Of a stretch of DNA of 64,000 bases, positions 1 through 10,937 are shown in pieces. Below the pieces are notes generated by a model. The model had not been told where the DNA came from, searched no databases, and saw only the letters and a program-made list of their open reading frames with translations. Made by a program: the position numbers and the translations under genes. Each line of letters opens with the position of its first letter. Position 1 is the stretch's first letter. The DNA comes from Bergeyella zoohelcum ATCC 43767 (GTDB taxonomy: Bacteria > Bacteroidota > Bacteroidia > Flavobacteriales > Weeksellaceae), in NCBI RefSeq assembly GCF_000301075.1, contig NZ_JH932293.1:1399673-1463672 (forward strand), read 5' to 3'.

Positions 1-1322
<1,322 letters not shown>

Positions 1323-1435
1323 TATTTTACTTAAATTTTCTGAATACTATTTCGAAGTAATTTAGAAAAGTATCCAAAGCATATTGAAAATAAAAAATTA
1401 TATTCTTATTGTTCTTCAAGATGTGATTAGGGCTC

Positions 1436-1472
1436 AAAAAAATACCCCGAAAAAGCATCAAGGTATTTTTTT
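1436..1472 (-). terminator. Terminator after the peptidyl-prolyl isomerase gene
   Basis: AAAAAAATACC (1436-1446) pairs with GGTATTTTTTT (1462-1472), which gives a hairpin closed by A/T runs just after the minus-strand stop at 1487. It would work on the minus strand for the isomerase/ilvE transcript. Confidence 0.6.
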
Positions 1473-1486
1473 GTGTTAAAGATTAG

Positions 1487-2566
1487 TTACTTTACTTTTA
1501 CTAATTCCACATCAAAGATGAGCCAAGCATTAGGAGGGATTACCCCACCTGCTCCTCTTGCTCCGTATGCCAATTCTGAAGGAATGAGTAGCGTAGCTTT
1601 TTCACCTTCTTTGAGTAACATGATGCCTTCATCCCAGCCTGGAATTACTCTACCTGTCCCCACTGGAAACTCTATTGGTTCACCTCTTTTAAATGAATTA
1701 TCGAACTCCGTTCCATTTACTAATCTCCCTGCATAGTGTACTGCTACCATACTTCCTTTACTAGGTGCTTTACCTTCTGCGTTGGTTTGCGTTATTTTAT
1801 AGAAAAGTCCAGAAGCTGTCTTTTCCATTCCTTTAGAAAGCTCTTCTAATTGTTTTTTGGCTTCTTCTTCTAATTTAGCCAAATACGCTTTATTATTTTC
1901 TTGGATTTTTGCTTTTCCTTCATTAAAGATTTTTGCAGCATCATACTTTTTATATTCATCTCCCTTAGTAAATACAGAGACTTTTTCTAGTACCACATCC
2001 GTAACGGGTTTATCTTGAGGGCCTTTTTCTACTTTTGCAATGGTATCTATAACATCTAGCCCATGTACCACCTCACCGAAAACGGTATGCTTACCATCTA
2101 ACCAAGGTGTAGCCACCTGAGTGATGAAAAACTGAGAACCATTGGTATTAGGGCCACTGTTCGCCATAGAGAGAATACCTTTTCCTGTATGTTTCAGGTC
2201 ATTTTTTTCGTCATCAAATCTATAGCCAGGGTCTCCCATACCCGTTCCTTGTGGATCTCCCCCTTGAATCATAAAATTCTCTATAACACGGTGAAATTTA
2301 GTTCCGTCATAGAAAGGCTCTCCAGCTTTTTTCGCTTTATTATCAATTTTTCCTTCTGCTAATCCTACGAAATTAGCTACAGTAACAGGAGATTTCTTAT
2401 CTTCAAACTTCACGAGCATATTCCCTTTAGAAGTCTGTAAGTTAGCATAGACTCCATCTTGAAGTCCATTGAACAATTCTTTATCTACATTCATTTTTTT
2501 ATACATTGGTGTACATCCGATGAGCGAAATTCCTAATCCGATGTACGAGATTAATTTTAAATTCAT
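1487..2566 (-). CDS. Peptidyl-prolyl isomerase lipoprotein, cyclophilin plus FKBP
   Basis: This 359-residue protein carries two unrelated prolyl isomerase domains. The first (about residues 35-200) is a cyclophilin with [14 protein letters not shown] and [15 protein letters not shown]. The second (about 250-359) is an FKBP with [16 protein letters not shown] and [10 protein letters not shown], ending [17 protein letters not shown]. The start at 2566 is chosen because it gives a lipoprotein signal, [18 protein letters not shown], with the lipobox cysteine at residue 18; an in-frame ATG 12 codons upstream would spoil it. The protein should be anchored in the envelope and help periplasmic folding. 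Such cyclophilin-FKBP fusions are known in Bacteroidota. It lies 25 bases downstream of ilvE on the same strand, so co-transcription is likely. Confidence 0.9.
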   Translation of the reverse strand: MNLKLISYIGLGISLIGCTPMYKKMNVDKELFNGLQDGVYANLQTSKGNMLVKFEDKKSPVTVANFVGLAEGKIDNKAKKAGEPFYDGTKFHRVIENFMIQGGDPQGTGMGDPGYRFDDEKNDLKHTGKGILSMANSGPNTNGSQFFITQVATPWLDGKHTVFGEVVHGLDVIDTIAKVEKGPQDKPVTDVVLEKVSVFTKGDEYKKYDAAKIFNEGKAKIQENNKAYLAKLEEEAKKQLEELSKGMEKTASGLFYKITQTNAEGKAPSKGSMVAVHYAGRLVNGTEFDNSFKRGEPIEFPVGTGRVIPGWDEGIMLLKEGEKATLLIPSELAYGARGAGGVIPPNAWLIFDVELVKVK

Positions 2567-2591
2567 TTTTAGAAAATTTTCAGCTAAGATA

Positions 2592-3671
2592 TTATTTTTC
2601 AAATTGCTGAGCGAAGCCTTTCTCTACTTTTTGTCTCCATCCGAATGGATCTTCCATTCTATTGGCTTGTATTCCTAAGAGTTCTTCTTTTAAAGTCAAA
2701 GCGAAACTTTCTTCTTTGCTCAAAACAGGCAACTCATATTGTTCTCCTTTATAGCCTACCATTCTGAACTGCGTAGTTACTACAGCGGTTCCTACTCCCC
2801 AAATTTCTTTTAGTGAACCATCTTTAATTGCTTCTATTACTTTTTTTACAGCTACAGGTGTTTCGTGTACGGTGATTCCGTTTTTCTTTGCGAGATTAAT
2901 GAAGCTATCACGGGTAACTCCATCTAAAATTTTGTCTGATGTAGGTGGCGTAAAGATTTCATCATTAATTCTTACCATAACATTCATTGTACCACTTTCC
3001 TCGAAATATTCGTGTGTGCTGTCATCGGTCCAAATGATTTGGTCATATCCTTCTTCGATGGCCAATTGAGTAGGATAGAAAGAAGCGGCATAATTTCCTG
3101 CAGCTTTTGCAAAACCTACACCACCACTGGCTGCTCTGGAATAGTAATCAGAAATTTTTACCGCTACTGGTGCAGCATAGTAGCTCTTAGAAGGTGCCGC
3201 CACAATAGCGAACATATATTTATTAGCTACTCTGGCTTTTAGTGCTTCTTCGGTAGCGAAGATAAGCGGACGGATGTAAAGTGCTTTGTCTTCACCATGA
3301 GGAATCCAATCTCTATCAATATCCATTAAAGCCTTAAGCCCATTTATGAAAACTTCCTCAGGAACTTCTGGCATAGCAAGACGCGTAGCTGATTTATTGA
3401 TTCTGGCATAGTTTTTTTCTGGACGGAAAAGGAAGATTTCGCCTTCTGCATCTTTATAGGCTTTCATTCCCTCAAAACAAGCTTGTCCGTAGTTAAACGC
3501 CATATTTGCCGGTGAAAAAGGTAATGCACCGTAAGGAACGATTTTTGCTTCTCCCCAAGCTCCATTTTCATACTCACAGATAAGCATGTGATCAATGAAG
3601 TGATCTCCGAATTCGAAATTGTTAGGGTCAAATTGACCTACTTTAGAGTTCGTGGTTTTTTGAATAATCAT
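2592..3671 (-). CDS. ilvE: Branched-chain amino acid aminotransferase
   Basis: The 359-residue product is a class IV PLP-dependent aminotransferase that exchanges amino groups between glutamate and the keto acids of leucine, isoleucine and valine. Family landmarks are [14 protein letters not shown] near residue 65, [13 protein letters not shown], the PLP-lysine region [12 protein letters not shown] (about 187-198), [10 protein letters not shown] and the phosphate-binding GVGTAVVT. Length and motifs fit the larger BCAT type found in Bacteroidota and eukaryotes. It is the first gene of a two-gene unit with the isomerase downstream. Nothing in the sequence looks broken. Confidence 0.93.
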   Translation of the reverse strand: MIIQKTTNSKVGQFDPNNFEFGDHFIDHMLICEYENGAWGEAKIVPYGALPFSPANMAFNYGQACFEGMKAYKDAEGEIFLFRPEKNYARINKSATRLAMPEVPEEVFINGLKALMDIDRDWIPHGEDKALYIRPLIFATEEALKARVANKYMFAIVAAPSKSYYAAPVAVKISDYYSRAASGGVGFAKAAGNYAASFYPTQLAIEEGYDQIIWTDDSTHEYFEESGTMNVMVRINDEIFTPPTSDKILDGVTRDSFINLAKKNGITVHETPVAVKKVIEAIKDGSLKEIWGVGTAVVTTQFRMVGYKGEQYELPVLSKEESFALTLKEELLGIQANRMEDPFGWRQKVEKGFAQQFEK

Positions 3672-3750
3672 TTTAAGAAAATTTTATTTTTTTATTGTAT
3701 TAAATTTAATTCCGAAAATTACAAAATTTCATGTAAATTTGAAAACTTTT

Positions 3751-4446
3751 ATGAAAAAAAGAGAAATTATCACTACAAAAGACGGGAGTAAAACTCTTAA
3801 AATAAATGAGTTAAATGAGTGTTATCATTCTTCCCATGGTGCTTTACAAGAGGCAGAGCATGTATTTATCAAAAATGGACTTAATCTGATAAAAAAATCA
3901 GAAATCAATATTTTAGAAATGGGTTTTGGGACAGGTTTGAATGTTTTGGTTACTTTTGCTCAATTTTTAAAAAATCTCACTCCTCTAAAAATTAATTATT
4001 TTGGCATTGAAAAATACCCTGTTTCGGAGACTGAAATGGTAAGTTTGGGCTATGAGACACTTTTTTCTGATGAAAAAGTAAAAGATTTTCACCAAAAAAT
4101 TCATCATTCTGAATGGGAGAAACTAATAGAAATAGTACCTCATTTTTCACTTAAAAAAATCAATGCAGATTTTTTTGATGTTGATAAATTGGATTTGCCC
4201 GAAATAGATTTGGTATATTATGATTGTTTCGGTGCAAGGGTACAGCCAGACCTTTGGGAAAAACCTCTATTCGAAAAGGTAGTAAGAGTGATGAATGATA
4301 ATGCCCTTTTAACTACCTATTCATCCAAAGGAAGCGTGAGAAGAACATTACAAGAACTGGGACTAAAAGTGGAGAAAAAAGTAGGGCCTCCCGGGAAAAG
4401 AGAAATGCTCAATGCTTGGAAAGATAAGGACACTTCTGATAAATGA
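3751..4446 (+). CDS. MnmC-like tRNA (5-methylaminomethyl-2-thiouridine) methyltransferase
   Basis: The 231-residue protein matches the methyltransferase domain of MnmC, the last enzyme of mnm5s2U wobble-uridine synthesis, here without the FAD-dependent oxidase domain. Motifs are the SAM-binding MGFGTGLNVLVTF near residue 56, YYDCFGARVQPDLWE near 155, and a C-terminal GSVRRTLQELG and GPPGKREML. The ATG at 3751 is preferred; a TTG 12 bases upstream is possible but sits on a TAAATTTG box (3734-3741) that looks like a flavobacterial -7 promoter element, which would make the leader very short. It diverges from ilvE. Confidence 0.85.
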   Translation: MKKREIITTKDGSKTLKINELNECYHSSHGALQEAEHVFIKNGLNLIKKSEINILEMGFGTGLNVLVTFAQFLKNLTPLKINYFGIEKYPVSETEMVSLGYETLFSDEKVKDFHQKIHHSEWEKLIEIVPHFSLKKINADFFDVDKLDLPEIDLVYYDCFGARVQPDLWEKPLFEKVVRVMNDNALLTTYSSKGSVRRTLQELGLKVEKKVGPPGKREMLNAWKDKDTSDK

Positions 4447-4520
4447 TAAAACAAAGGAAATGATGATGAATATCACAAAAAAAATGATATTAAAAATCAC
4501 TATTTACCATATTTAATTAG

Positions 4521-4528
4521 TAACTTTG
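4521..4528 (+). promoter_or_regulatory. Candidate -7 promoter box before the ferredoxin reductase gene
   Basis: TAACTTTG matches the Bacteroidota -7 consensus TAnnTTTG and lies 18 bases before the ATG at 4547. A good -33 TTTG is not obvious at the usual spacing. Confidence 0.4.
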
Positions 4529-4546
4529 CTCATCAAAATTTCACCC

Positions 4547-5602
4547 ATGATTACAACAGATTTACTCATTATAGGTGCAGGACCTACGGGGCTTTTTGCC
4601 GTTTTCGAAGCAGGATTACTTAAAATAAAATGTCATCTTATAGATGCACTTCCACAGCCTGGCGGGCAGCTGGCTGAGCTATATCCTAAAAAGCCTATAT
4701 TTGATATTCCAGGGTTTCCATCTGTAAATGCAGGAGAATTGGTGGATAATTTAATGGAGCAAATCAAACAGTTCGAACCTGGATTTACCCTTGCAGAAAC
4801 CGCAGTTTCTCTTACTAAAATAGATGATGAATGGTTTGAGGTGGTAACGAATAAAGGAACGGTACATCGTGCGAAAGCTGTAGCCATTGCGGGGGGATTA
4901 GGGACTTTTGAGCCGAGAAAGCCTGACCATTTGGAAAATCTTGCACAGTTTGAAGAAAAAGGAGTAGAATATTTTGTGAAAGACCCTGAACATTTCAGAG
5001 GGAAAACGGTAGTCATTGCAGGGGGTGGAGATTCAGCCTTAGATTGGTCTATCTTCCTTGCCGATGTAGCAAAAAGTGTTACGCTTATTCACCGTAGAAA
5101 TGAATTCCGTGGGGCATTAGATTCGGTAGAGAAGGTACAGAAATTAAAAAACGAAGGTAAAATCAATTTGATTACTCCTGCAGAAGTAGTTGCACTAAAA
5201 GGAGATGAACATCTCCGCGCTATTGTAGTATCTGCTGATGGAGAAGAAAAAGAAATAGAAACAGATTATCTGATTCCTCTTTTTGGGCTTACTCCTAAAT
5301 TGGGAGAACTGGCGAATTGGGGATTAGAAATTGAAAAAAATGCCATTAAGGTAAACAATGCTCTAGACTATCAGACCAATATAGAAGGGGTTTATGCCAT
5401 TGGAGATATTAATACTTACCCTGGAAAACTCAAACTCATTCTTTGCGGTTTCCACGAAGGTACGCTCATGTGCCAAAGCGTGTACAATAGACTGAATCCA
5501 GGAAAAAAATATGTACTTAAATACACCACAGTAAGCGGTATAGATGGTTTTGATGGCACAAGAAAAGAAGCAGAAAAAGCCGTAGTGAAAAAAATAGATT
5601 AA
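4547..5602 (+). CDS. Ferredoxin-NADP reductase, thioredoxin-reductase-like
   Basis: This 351-residue flavoprotein has two dinucleotide-binding motifs, IIGAGPTGLFAVFEAG at the N-terminus (FAD) and IAGGGDSALDW near residue 157 (NADPH), and the FAD-closing segment YAIGDINTYPGKL near 285. The CxxC redox pair of true thioredoxin reductases is absent from the NADPH domain, so it should be a TrxR-like ferredoxin/flavodoxin-NADP reductase. The next gene, 42 bases downstream, encodes a 2Fe-2S ferredoxin, its likely electron partner. The start at 4547 (MITTDLLIIGAG) puts the FAD motif where the family has it; a TTG seven codons upstream overlaps the promoter box. Confidence 0.9.
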   Translation: MITTDLLIIGAGPTGLFAVFEAGLLKIKCHLIDALPQPGGQLAELYPKKPIFDIPGFPSVNAGELVDNLMEQIKQFEPGFTLAETAVSLTKIDDEWFEVVTNKGTVHRAKAVAIAGGLGTFEPRKPDHLENLAQFEEKGVEYFVKDPEHFRGKTVVIAGGGDSALDWSIFLADVAKSVTLIHRRNEFRGALDSVEKVQKLKNEGKINLITPAEVVALKGDEHLRAIVVSADGEEKEIETDYLIPLFGLTPKLGELANWGLEIEKNAIKVNNALDYQTNIEGVYAIGDINTYPGKLKLILCGFHEGTLMCQSVYNRLNPGKKYVLKYTTVSGIDGFDGTRKEAEKAVVKKID

Positions 5603-5644
5603 GAGAGTTATAATTTAAATTCCTAATCCTAGTATTGATCCAAT

Positions 5645-5977
5645 ATGTCTGATATTAATATAAGCATTATCGATAGAGCAGGAGTTACCCATTCTATAGT
5701 AGCTCCCACAGATATGTCTATGAACCTCATGGAAATCATTCGCTCATATGAACTTGCAGAGGAAGGAACCATTGGGGTATGTGGAGGTATGGCAATGTGT
5801 GCTTCTTGCCAAGTGTATGTATTAGAGGGAGCCGAGAAACTTCATTCAATGGAAGATGAAGAAGATGCTATGCTGGCAGAGGCGTATCATGTGAAAGACA
5901 ACTCTAGATTAGGTTGCCAAATTCATATCACAGAGGAATTGGAAGGATTAGCCGTAGAAATTGCTCCATATCCTTAG
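5645..5977 (+). CDS. 2Fe-2S ferredoxin, adrenodoxin type
   Basis: The 110-residue protein has the cluster ligands of adrenodoxin-type ferredoxins: CGGMAMCASC (C-x5-C-x2-C) near residues 46-55 and a fourth cysteine in RLGCQI near 90. The acidic stretch HSMEDEEDAML between them is the usual partner-docking segment. It follows the ferredoxin-NADP reductase by 42 bases and is probably in the same operon, so the pair forms an NADPH-to-ferredoxin electron route for some monooxygenase or desaturase elsewhere in the genome. Confidence 0.92.
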   Translation: MSDINISIIDRAGVTHSIVAPTDMSMNLMEIIRSYELAEEGTIGVCGGMAMCASCQVYVLEGAEKLHSMEDEEDAMLAEAYHVKDNSRLGCQIHITEELEGLAVEIAPYP

Positions 5978-6020
5978 TATTTATATTTTTTCTGATATAT
6001 TTTTTCATTTGAAAGATAAA

Positions 6021-6056
6021 AAAGAAGCTGTCTGAAATTACTCGGACAGCTTTTTT
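6021..6056. terminator. Bidirectional terminator between ferredoxin and OYE genes
   Basis: AAGCTGTCTGA (6025 on) pairs with TCGGACAGCTT (6042-6052), with an A run on one side and TTTTTT on the other. It sits between the convergent ferredoxin and oxidoreductase genes and can serve both. Confidence 0.8.
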
Positions 6057-6075
6057 CAGAGAGGAATATTTTTCA

Positions 6076-7122
6076 TTAATACCCTCTAAGATAAGAATAA
6101 TGCACTATGTTTGCTGCTTTTTGAGTTTCCAGAGACTGCATAAAAATGGTAGGATTTCTCAGTAGTTCCCGTGCCATGAAAATCACATCCGCTTTATTTT
6201 GTAAAAGTATTTCATTGGCCTGTTCTATGGTAGTAATTTTTCCCACTGCTCCCGTAGGAATTTGCACTTCTTTTCTGATGGCTTCCGAAAATGGAACTTG
6301 ATACCCATCAAAAACGGATATTTTGGCTCCATGGATATTCCCACCGCTGGATACATCAATTAAATCTACTCCTCTTGTTTTTAATTCTTGACAAAGCTGA
6401 ATGGACTGTAAAATATCCCAACCGTTCTCTGCGTATTCATCGGCAGAAATTCTTACTAGCAAGGGCATACATTCTGGAATAGATTGTTTTACAGTTTCTA
6501 CTATTTGTAGTAATAATCGGGTTCTATTCTTAAAGTTTCCACCATACTCGTCGGTTCTTGTATTGCTCAGTGGCGAGAGAAACTGATGTAATAAATAACC
6601 ATGTGCAGCATGAATTTCTATAACATCAAATCCAGCTTCTACAGCCCTTGCAGCGGCATGGGTAAAACTCGTGATTATAGATTGTATTTCTGGAATCGTG
6701 AGTGCGTGTGGAAGTGGGTCTTCTGGTTTGTAAGGGAGAGCAGAGGGGGCTACAGTACGCCAAGGATTTTGCTTTTCGGTAAGCTGTTTTCCTTCCCATG
6801 TGGAGGCTTTTCTTCCTGCGTGTGCCAGTTGTATCCCTATTTTGGTGGAGCTATGCTGATGCACGAAATCCGTAATTTTCTTTAAACTGGCTATCTGACT
6901 ATCCTCCCAAAGTCCTAAACATCGATGAGTGATTCTCCCTTCGGGAACTACGGCAGTAGCTTCTACCATGAGGAGCCCCAGATTCGCCAAAGCATATTTA
7001 CCATAATGTACAAGGTGGAAGTCATTAGCAAAGCCATTATCGGATTGATACATACACATAGGGGAAAGCACTAACCGATTTTGTAAGGTCAATTGGTTCA
7101 AAGTAATAGGCTGATAAATCAT
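6076..7122 (-). CDS. NADPH-dependent flavin oxidoreductase, old yellow enzyme (YqjM/NamA type)
   Basis: The 348-residue protein is a single TIM-barrel FMN enzyme that reduces activated double bonds. Landmarks are LVLSPMCMYQSDNG near the N-terminus, with the cysteine that tunes FMN in the YqjM class, GIQLAHAGRKAS, EIHAAHGYLLHQFLSP with the substrate-binding HxxH, and RTDEYGGNFKNRTR. The C-terminus RELLRNPTIF is the usual FMN-phosphate region. It is convergent with the ferredoxin gene and divergent from cytidine deaminase. The physiological substrate cannot be told from sequence. Confidence 0.9.
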   Translation of the reverse strand: MIYQPITLNQLTLQNRLVLSPMCMYQSDNGFANDFHLVHYGKYALANLGLLMVEATAVVPEGRITHRCLGLWEDSQIASLKKITDFVHQHSSTKIGIQLAHAGRKASTWEGKQLTEKQNPWRTVAPSALPYKPEDPLPHALTIPEIQSIITSFTHAAARAVEAGFDVIEIHAAHGYLLHQFLSPLSNTRTDEYGGNFKNRTRLLLQIVETVKQSIPECMPLLVRISADEYAENGWDILQSIQLCQELKTRGVDLIDVSSGGNIHGAKISVFDGYQVPFSEAIRKEVQIPTGAVGKITTIEQANEILLQNKADVIFMARELLRNPTIFMQSLETQKAANIVHYSYLRGY

Positions 7123-7221
7123 AGTAAGTATTTTTTTATTGATTTAGACGAATAGATTTGGTTATTTCGTCAAAAATAATCAATATTGCAAGAAGTTTAC
7201 AATGATTATTAAGAAAATACG

Positions 7222-7698
7222 ATGAAGAAATCCATCCACTTAGAATACGAAGTGATACAAAAAGAAAATTTCTCTGCGGAGGAACAAAAATTATATCTGG
7301 CAGCGAGTGAAATTCGTAAAAAAGCCTATGCCAAATACAGTCATTTTGCGGTAGGCTGTGCTTTACTGATGGAGGATGGAAACATTGTTGTAGGAAATAA
7401 TCAAGAAAATGCCGCTTTTCCTAGTGGTACATGTGCTGAGCGTTCTGCAATTTTTTGGGCAAAGTCTAATTTCCCAAATCTCAAAGTACTTTCCATATTT
7501 ATCATTGGAGGACCAGAAGATGATAGTAAATCCGTTATCACCTCTCCATGTGGTGCATGTAGGCAAAGCCTTTTACAATATGAAATAGAACAAAATCAAA
7601 ATATTTCCCTCTACTTCTCTTCTTATGACGGCAATGCTATTAAAGTAAACAGCATCCAGCACCTATTGCCTTTTTCTTTTGACGGCTCGGAATTGTAA
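7222..7698 (+). CDS. cdd: Cytidine deaminase
   Basis: This 158-residue protein hydrolyses cytidine and deoxycytidine to uridine forms. The zinc site is complete: CAERSAIF, with Cys and the catalytic Glu, and PCGACRQ, with the two further cysteines. YSHFAVGCALL near residue 40 is the substrate pocket of homotetrameric deaminases. Length is typical of the small tetrameric class, with a short extra N-terminus. It is a single-gene unit. Confidence 0.93.
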   Translation: MKKSIHLEYEVIQKENFSAEEQKLYLAASEIRKKAYAKYSHFAVGCALLMEDGNIVVGNNQENAAFPSGTCAERSAIFWAKSNFPNLKVLSIFIIGGPEDDSKSVITSPCGACRQSLLQYEIEQNQNISLYFSSYDGNAIKVNSIQHLLPFSFDGSEL

Positions 7699-7718
7699 TT
7701 TTTTAAAATTGAAAAAAT

Positions 7719-7748
7719 AAAAAAAAACTAAGGCTATTGAAAAGCCTA
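7719..7748 (-). terminator. Terminator of the secreted protein gene
   Basis: On the minus strand AGGCT (7747-7743) pairs with AGCCT (7735-7731) and is followed by a run of eight T (7727-7720). It lies just past the stop of the minus-strand gene ending at 7761. Confidence 0.6.
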
Positions 7749-7760
7749 AATAGACGGGGT

Positions 7761-8636
7761 TTATTTTGGTTTCAAAAAGCTACTCAACATAGGCGGTAGT
7801 CTGTCTTCTGAATAATTTCCCCAAGGGTAAAAACTCATCACACAAGCCATATTTTTACCTCGTACTTTTTGGGTAATGACATAAGTAATATACTCCTGTG
7901 GTATATTGTTTTCGGAGGTAATGCTGTATACCAACTTACGAACCTTGGTAGGAATAGCCTCAAAAAGCATTTCTTCCTCCTTATCAGAAACTAATTTTAC
8001 TTGATTTCCCTGAGGTGGATTTTGGAAGCGTAAAGTTGCTTTTTGTAACTGCATTGCGTTAGCATCTTTGGCTTTTTCTAAACTAGAGTGCACCGACCAG
8101 TTCATTTGTTCGCCTGTTGTTTCATCTGCTAAACGGTCAATTTGTACCCATTTCCAATTTTTATTTTTAGGAATAACTCTACCCCAAAAATTAATTTCTC
8201 CTTTATGTTCAATGGGAAGAGTATCTAATTTGCCTGCCATGAGAAAATCAAAAAAAGCAGTATCCACAGTAATTTTCGGAACTCTATCCACACTGGAAAA
8301 AACAATCTCTACTATTTTTCCTTTCATCACTACATAATAATAGAAGATATGATCATACAAATCTTTTGCAAATGGATAACTTCTGTAAGTGTAGAAATGT
8401 GGGAATTTCAGATGAACATCAGTTTTAATTTCTGATGTATTTTTAGAGACATATTCTTTTTTAAAAATCTCCCATTTTTCAGCGGTATAATCCGTGAATA
8501 TCAACCTAAACATGGTATTTTCATACTTATAAAACACACTCTCTCCTACAATATTCCAGCTTATATTCTCTTTGATAAGCGATTGAGAAAATAGTATTTG
8601 CGTACTTAGCAGCAATAAAAAAAAGATTTTTTTCAT
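7761..8636 (-). CDS. Secreted protein of unknown function
   Basis: I do not recognise this 291-residue protein. It starts with a clear export signal, MKKIFFLLLLSTQILFSQS, cut probably after the FSQ region. The mature part is rich in beta-type and aromatic segments (PHFYTYRSYPFAKDLYDHIFYY, FWGRVIPKNKNWKW) and has no cysteine pair or lipobox. No catalytic motif is seen. It is monocistronic, with a terminator directly downstream. A periplasmic or secreted role is the only safe inference. Confidence 0.8.
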   Translation of the reverse strand: MKKIFFLLLLSTQILFSQSLIKENISWNIVGESVFYKYENTMFRLIFTDYTAEKWEIFKKEYVSKNTSEIKTDVHLKFPHFYTYRSYPFAKDLYDHIFYYYVVMKGKIVEIVFSSVDRVPKITVDTAFFDFLMAGKLDTLPIEHKGEINFWGRVIPKNKNWKWVQIDRLADETTGEQMNWSVHSSLEKAKDANAMQLQKATLRFQNPPQGNQVKLVSDKEEEMLFEAIPTKVRKLVYSITSENNIPQEYITYVITQKVRGKNMACVMSFYPWGNYSEDRLPPMLSSFLKPK

Positions 8637-8718
8637 ATTTTGATGGTTGATATACTCAGAAATAAATAATTATTCTTGTGTTTGGTTAATATGAGAGTAT
8701 TATTTTCATGACATCAAT

Positions 8719-8750
8719 AAAAAAAAACTGTCCCAAAATAGAGACAGTTT
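8719..8750 (-). terminator. Terminator after the acidic small protein gene
   Basis: AAACTGTC (8725-8732) pairs with GACAGTTT (8743-8750). Read on the minus strand it is followed by a long T run. It closes the small gene ending at 8762. Confidence 0.75.
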
Positions 8751-8761
8751 CATTAAAATTA

Positions 8762-9001
8762 TTAGTCGAGCTCTTCATCATCGTATTTAGAAAGCTCTTC
8801 GTCACACCATTTGAATGCTTGTTCTACTACTTTTGTAGCTTCATCTGCTATGGTTTCTTCATCATCTCCTTCTAAATCATCTAGCCATTCTACTTCTTCC
8901 TCTTCTACATTAAGGATGAATCTTGGATATTCAGTATGTACTACGAATAAATCCTCTGGCATTTCAGTATTATCCGCCAATAAAAATTTAGGTAATTTCA
9001 T
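8762..9001 (-). CDS. Small very acidic protein of unknown function
   Basis: The 79-residue protein is strongly acidic, with EEEEVEWLDDLEGDDEE in the middle and KYDDEELD at the end. I have seen short acidic proteins of this kind conserved in flavobacteria but cannot name a function. The start MKLPKFLLADNTEMPEDLF is well set. On the minus strand, TACCTTTG (9025-9018) just upstream fits the Bacteroidota -7 box. It is a single-gene unit with its own terminator. Confidence 0.78.
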   Translation of the reverse strand: MKLPKFLLADNTEMPEDLFVVHTEYPRFILNVEEEEVEWLDDLEGDDEETIADEATKVVEQAFKWCDEELSKYDDEELD

Positions 9002-9074
9002 TTGTTTAAAATTTTACCAAAGGTAACAAAAAAACACATATAAAAATGGTTTTGATAAAAAATATTTTTCGTTA

Positions 9075-9719
9075 CTATTTTTTATTTCTGATTTTATACC
9101 CCATATAGAAAAGAGGGAGTGCCATCACTATGAGTTCCAAGAGATGAGCGATGACAGCACTCGTTGCCATAATAAGTACAAATACTAAGCCCATGACTGC
9201 ACCTCCGATGTGAGCAGCATGTCCTATATTGTCCCCTTGCCTTGGGTTAAGCATCATATACATCGAATATCCGAAATAGAGTAAACCAAAAATAAACCCA
9301 GGGATATGAACAGGAATAGGAAAAATCATCAATCCTAAATAAGGATAGAGTGCTATGGAAGCAAATAATACCCCAGAGACACCACCACTAGCCCCTATAG
9401 CAGAATACCAAGATTGGTCCTTATAAAGGTACATGCAAAAGAGATTTCCTGCAATGATAGAGCCTAAATAAATGGCTAAAAAGGAAAAAGTTCCAAAAGT
9501 ACTCAGTATAATGGGTGAAAATATATAGAGCGTATACATGTTAAAAAGCAAATGAAAAAAATCAGCATGAAGAAACCCCGCCGAAATCATTCTGATGTAT
9601 TCTTTATTGTATTTTATCGCTCCGATATTAAATTTATATTTTTCAAAAACTTCACGATTATTCATCGCTATAATACTTATAATTACAGTGATGGCAATAG
9701 TAATAATGGATATAGACAT
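9075..9719 (-). CDS. Rhomboid family intramembrane serine protease
   Basis: This 214-residue membrane protein has about six hydrophobic segments and the rhomboid signature: HADFFHLLFNMYTL in the second segment, the nucleophile motif GASGGVSG near residue 108, and the catalytic histidine in HAAHIGGAVMG near 167. It cleaves membrane-spanning substrates within the bilayer. The start at 9719 gives the first hydrophobic segment SISIITIAITVIISIIA. Nothing about substrate can be inferred from the neighbours. Confidence 0.9.
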   Translation of the reverse strand: MSISIITIAITVIISIIAMNNREVFEKYKFNIGAIKYNKEYIRMISAGFLHADFFHLLFNMYTLYIFSPIILSTFGTFSFLAIYLGSIIAGNLFCMYLYKDQSWYSAIGASGGVSGVLFASIALYPYLGLMIFPIPVHIPGFIFGLLYFGYSMYMMLNPRQGDNIGHAAHIGGAVMGLVFVLIMATSAVIAHLLELIVMALPLFYMGYKIRNKK

Positions 9720-9926
9720 GGAAATAGTATATATTTATTTATAAGCTGTAAGTTTCAAATAGCAGGGGAAATGGAGGATTTACTTCAAATAATTTACAGC
9801 TTTTCAAACGACCTCAACTCCTTAAATTTTTGGCGGATGATGACTGCCTTTTTGCTTAAAAACCTTCAAACCATTTCAAACTTTTCAAACAACCTCTCAC
9901 CTTAGCTTCTTCATTTTAGGATGATT

Positions 9927-10937
9927 TTACCTCGGTATCTCTATAGATTCTAAGATTTGCTTAATAATTTCGTCTGCGGTAAGTCCCTCCATTTCTCTTT
10001 CTGGAGAAACCACTATACGATGTCTCAACACGGCATAGGCTACTTCCTTAATATCTTCTGGCGTTACAAAATCTCTTCCTCTTATCACCGCAAAGGCTTT
10101 AGAAGCAGTAAGCAATGCTAAACTTGCCCTTGGCGAAGCCCCTAAAAATAGAAATTGATTTTCTCGGGTATTGATAATGATTTTAGCAATATATTCTATT
10201 AAGTGTTGTTCTACGATGACATTTTTTACTATTTCTTGATATTCTGATAATTGCTCACGAGAGAGTACCGCTTGGACTACCTCTGTTTTATCCGCTAATT
10301 TACTATGATGTTGATGATTAATAATCTCTATTTCTTGATGTAAATCAGGGTAACCTACATTAATTTTGAATAGAAATCGGTCAAGCTGAGCTTCAGGAAG
10401 ACGGTAAGTACCTTCTTGTTCCACAGGGTTCTGTGTAGCCAATACCATAAAAGGTTTTTCCATTGGATAACGAGTTCCGTCCATGGTAATTTGCCTTTCT
10501 TCCATCACTTCGAAGAGAGCGGCTTGCGTTTTCGCTGGAGAGCGGTTAATTTCATCTATGAGAATAAAATTAGAAAAAATAGGTCCTTTTTTAAATTCGA
10601 ATTCAGAATTTTTAATATTAAAAACAGAAGTACCCAGAATATCCGAAGGCATAAGGTCTGGAGTAAACTGTATTCTACTGAAATCTACTTTTACCGTTTT
10701 AGAGAGTAATTTTGCAGTAATGGTTTTTGCCACTCCGGGCACCCCTTCTATCAGGCAGTGTCCATTAGAAAGCAATGCAGCAAGAAGGTGTTCTATCATT
10801 GAATCTTGCCCTACAATGACCTTTCTGATTTCTGTTTTTACTTTTTCTAAGCTATTTCTCAACTCAGTAAGTGCTATTCTAGATTCAAAAGGAGGAGTAG
10901 AGGAGGTATTTAAAGAAGCGTTTTCTAGATTTTCCAT
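9927..10937 (-). CDS. MoxR-family AAA+ ATPase
   Basis: The 336-residue protein has Walker A EGVPGVAKT (residues 64-72), Walker B FILIDEINRS near 130, the MoxR-typical PAKTQAALFEVMEERQI, sensor 1 VLATQNPVEQEGTYRLPEAQ and the arginine-finger segment LDRFLFKINVGYPD. MoxR ATPases act as chaperones that load metals or remodel complexes, usually with a DUF58/von Willebrand protein encoded next door. Here no such partner follows within the window: downstream is the rhomboid gene and upstream the prophage begins. The prophage may therefore have been inserted upstream of this locus. Confidence 0.9.
   Translation of the reverse strand: MENLENASLNTSSTPPFESRIALTELRNSLEKVKTEIRKVIVGQDSMIEHLLAALLSNGHCLIEGVPGVAKTITAKLLSKTVKVDFSRIQFTPDLMPSDILGTSVFNIKNSEFEFKKGPIFSNFILIDEINRSPAKTQAALFEVMEERQITMDGTRYPMEKPFMVLATQNPVEQEGTYRLPEAQLDRFLFKINVGYPDLHQEIEIINHQHHSKLADKTEVVQAVLSREQLSEYQEIVKNVIVEQHLIEYIAKIIINTRENQFLFLGASPRASLALLTASKAFAVIRGRDFVTPEDIKEVAYAVLRHRIVVSPEREMEGLTADEIIKQILESIEIPR

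Noticed and set aside
4633-5016. Open frame on the minus strand within the ferredoxin reductase gene
   Set aside because: The plus-strand frame carries both dinucleotide-binding motifs; the antisense frame has no recognisable feature.
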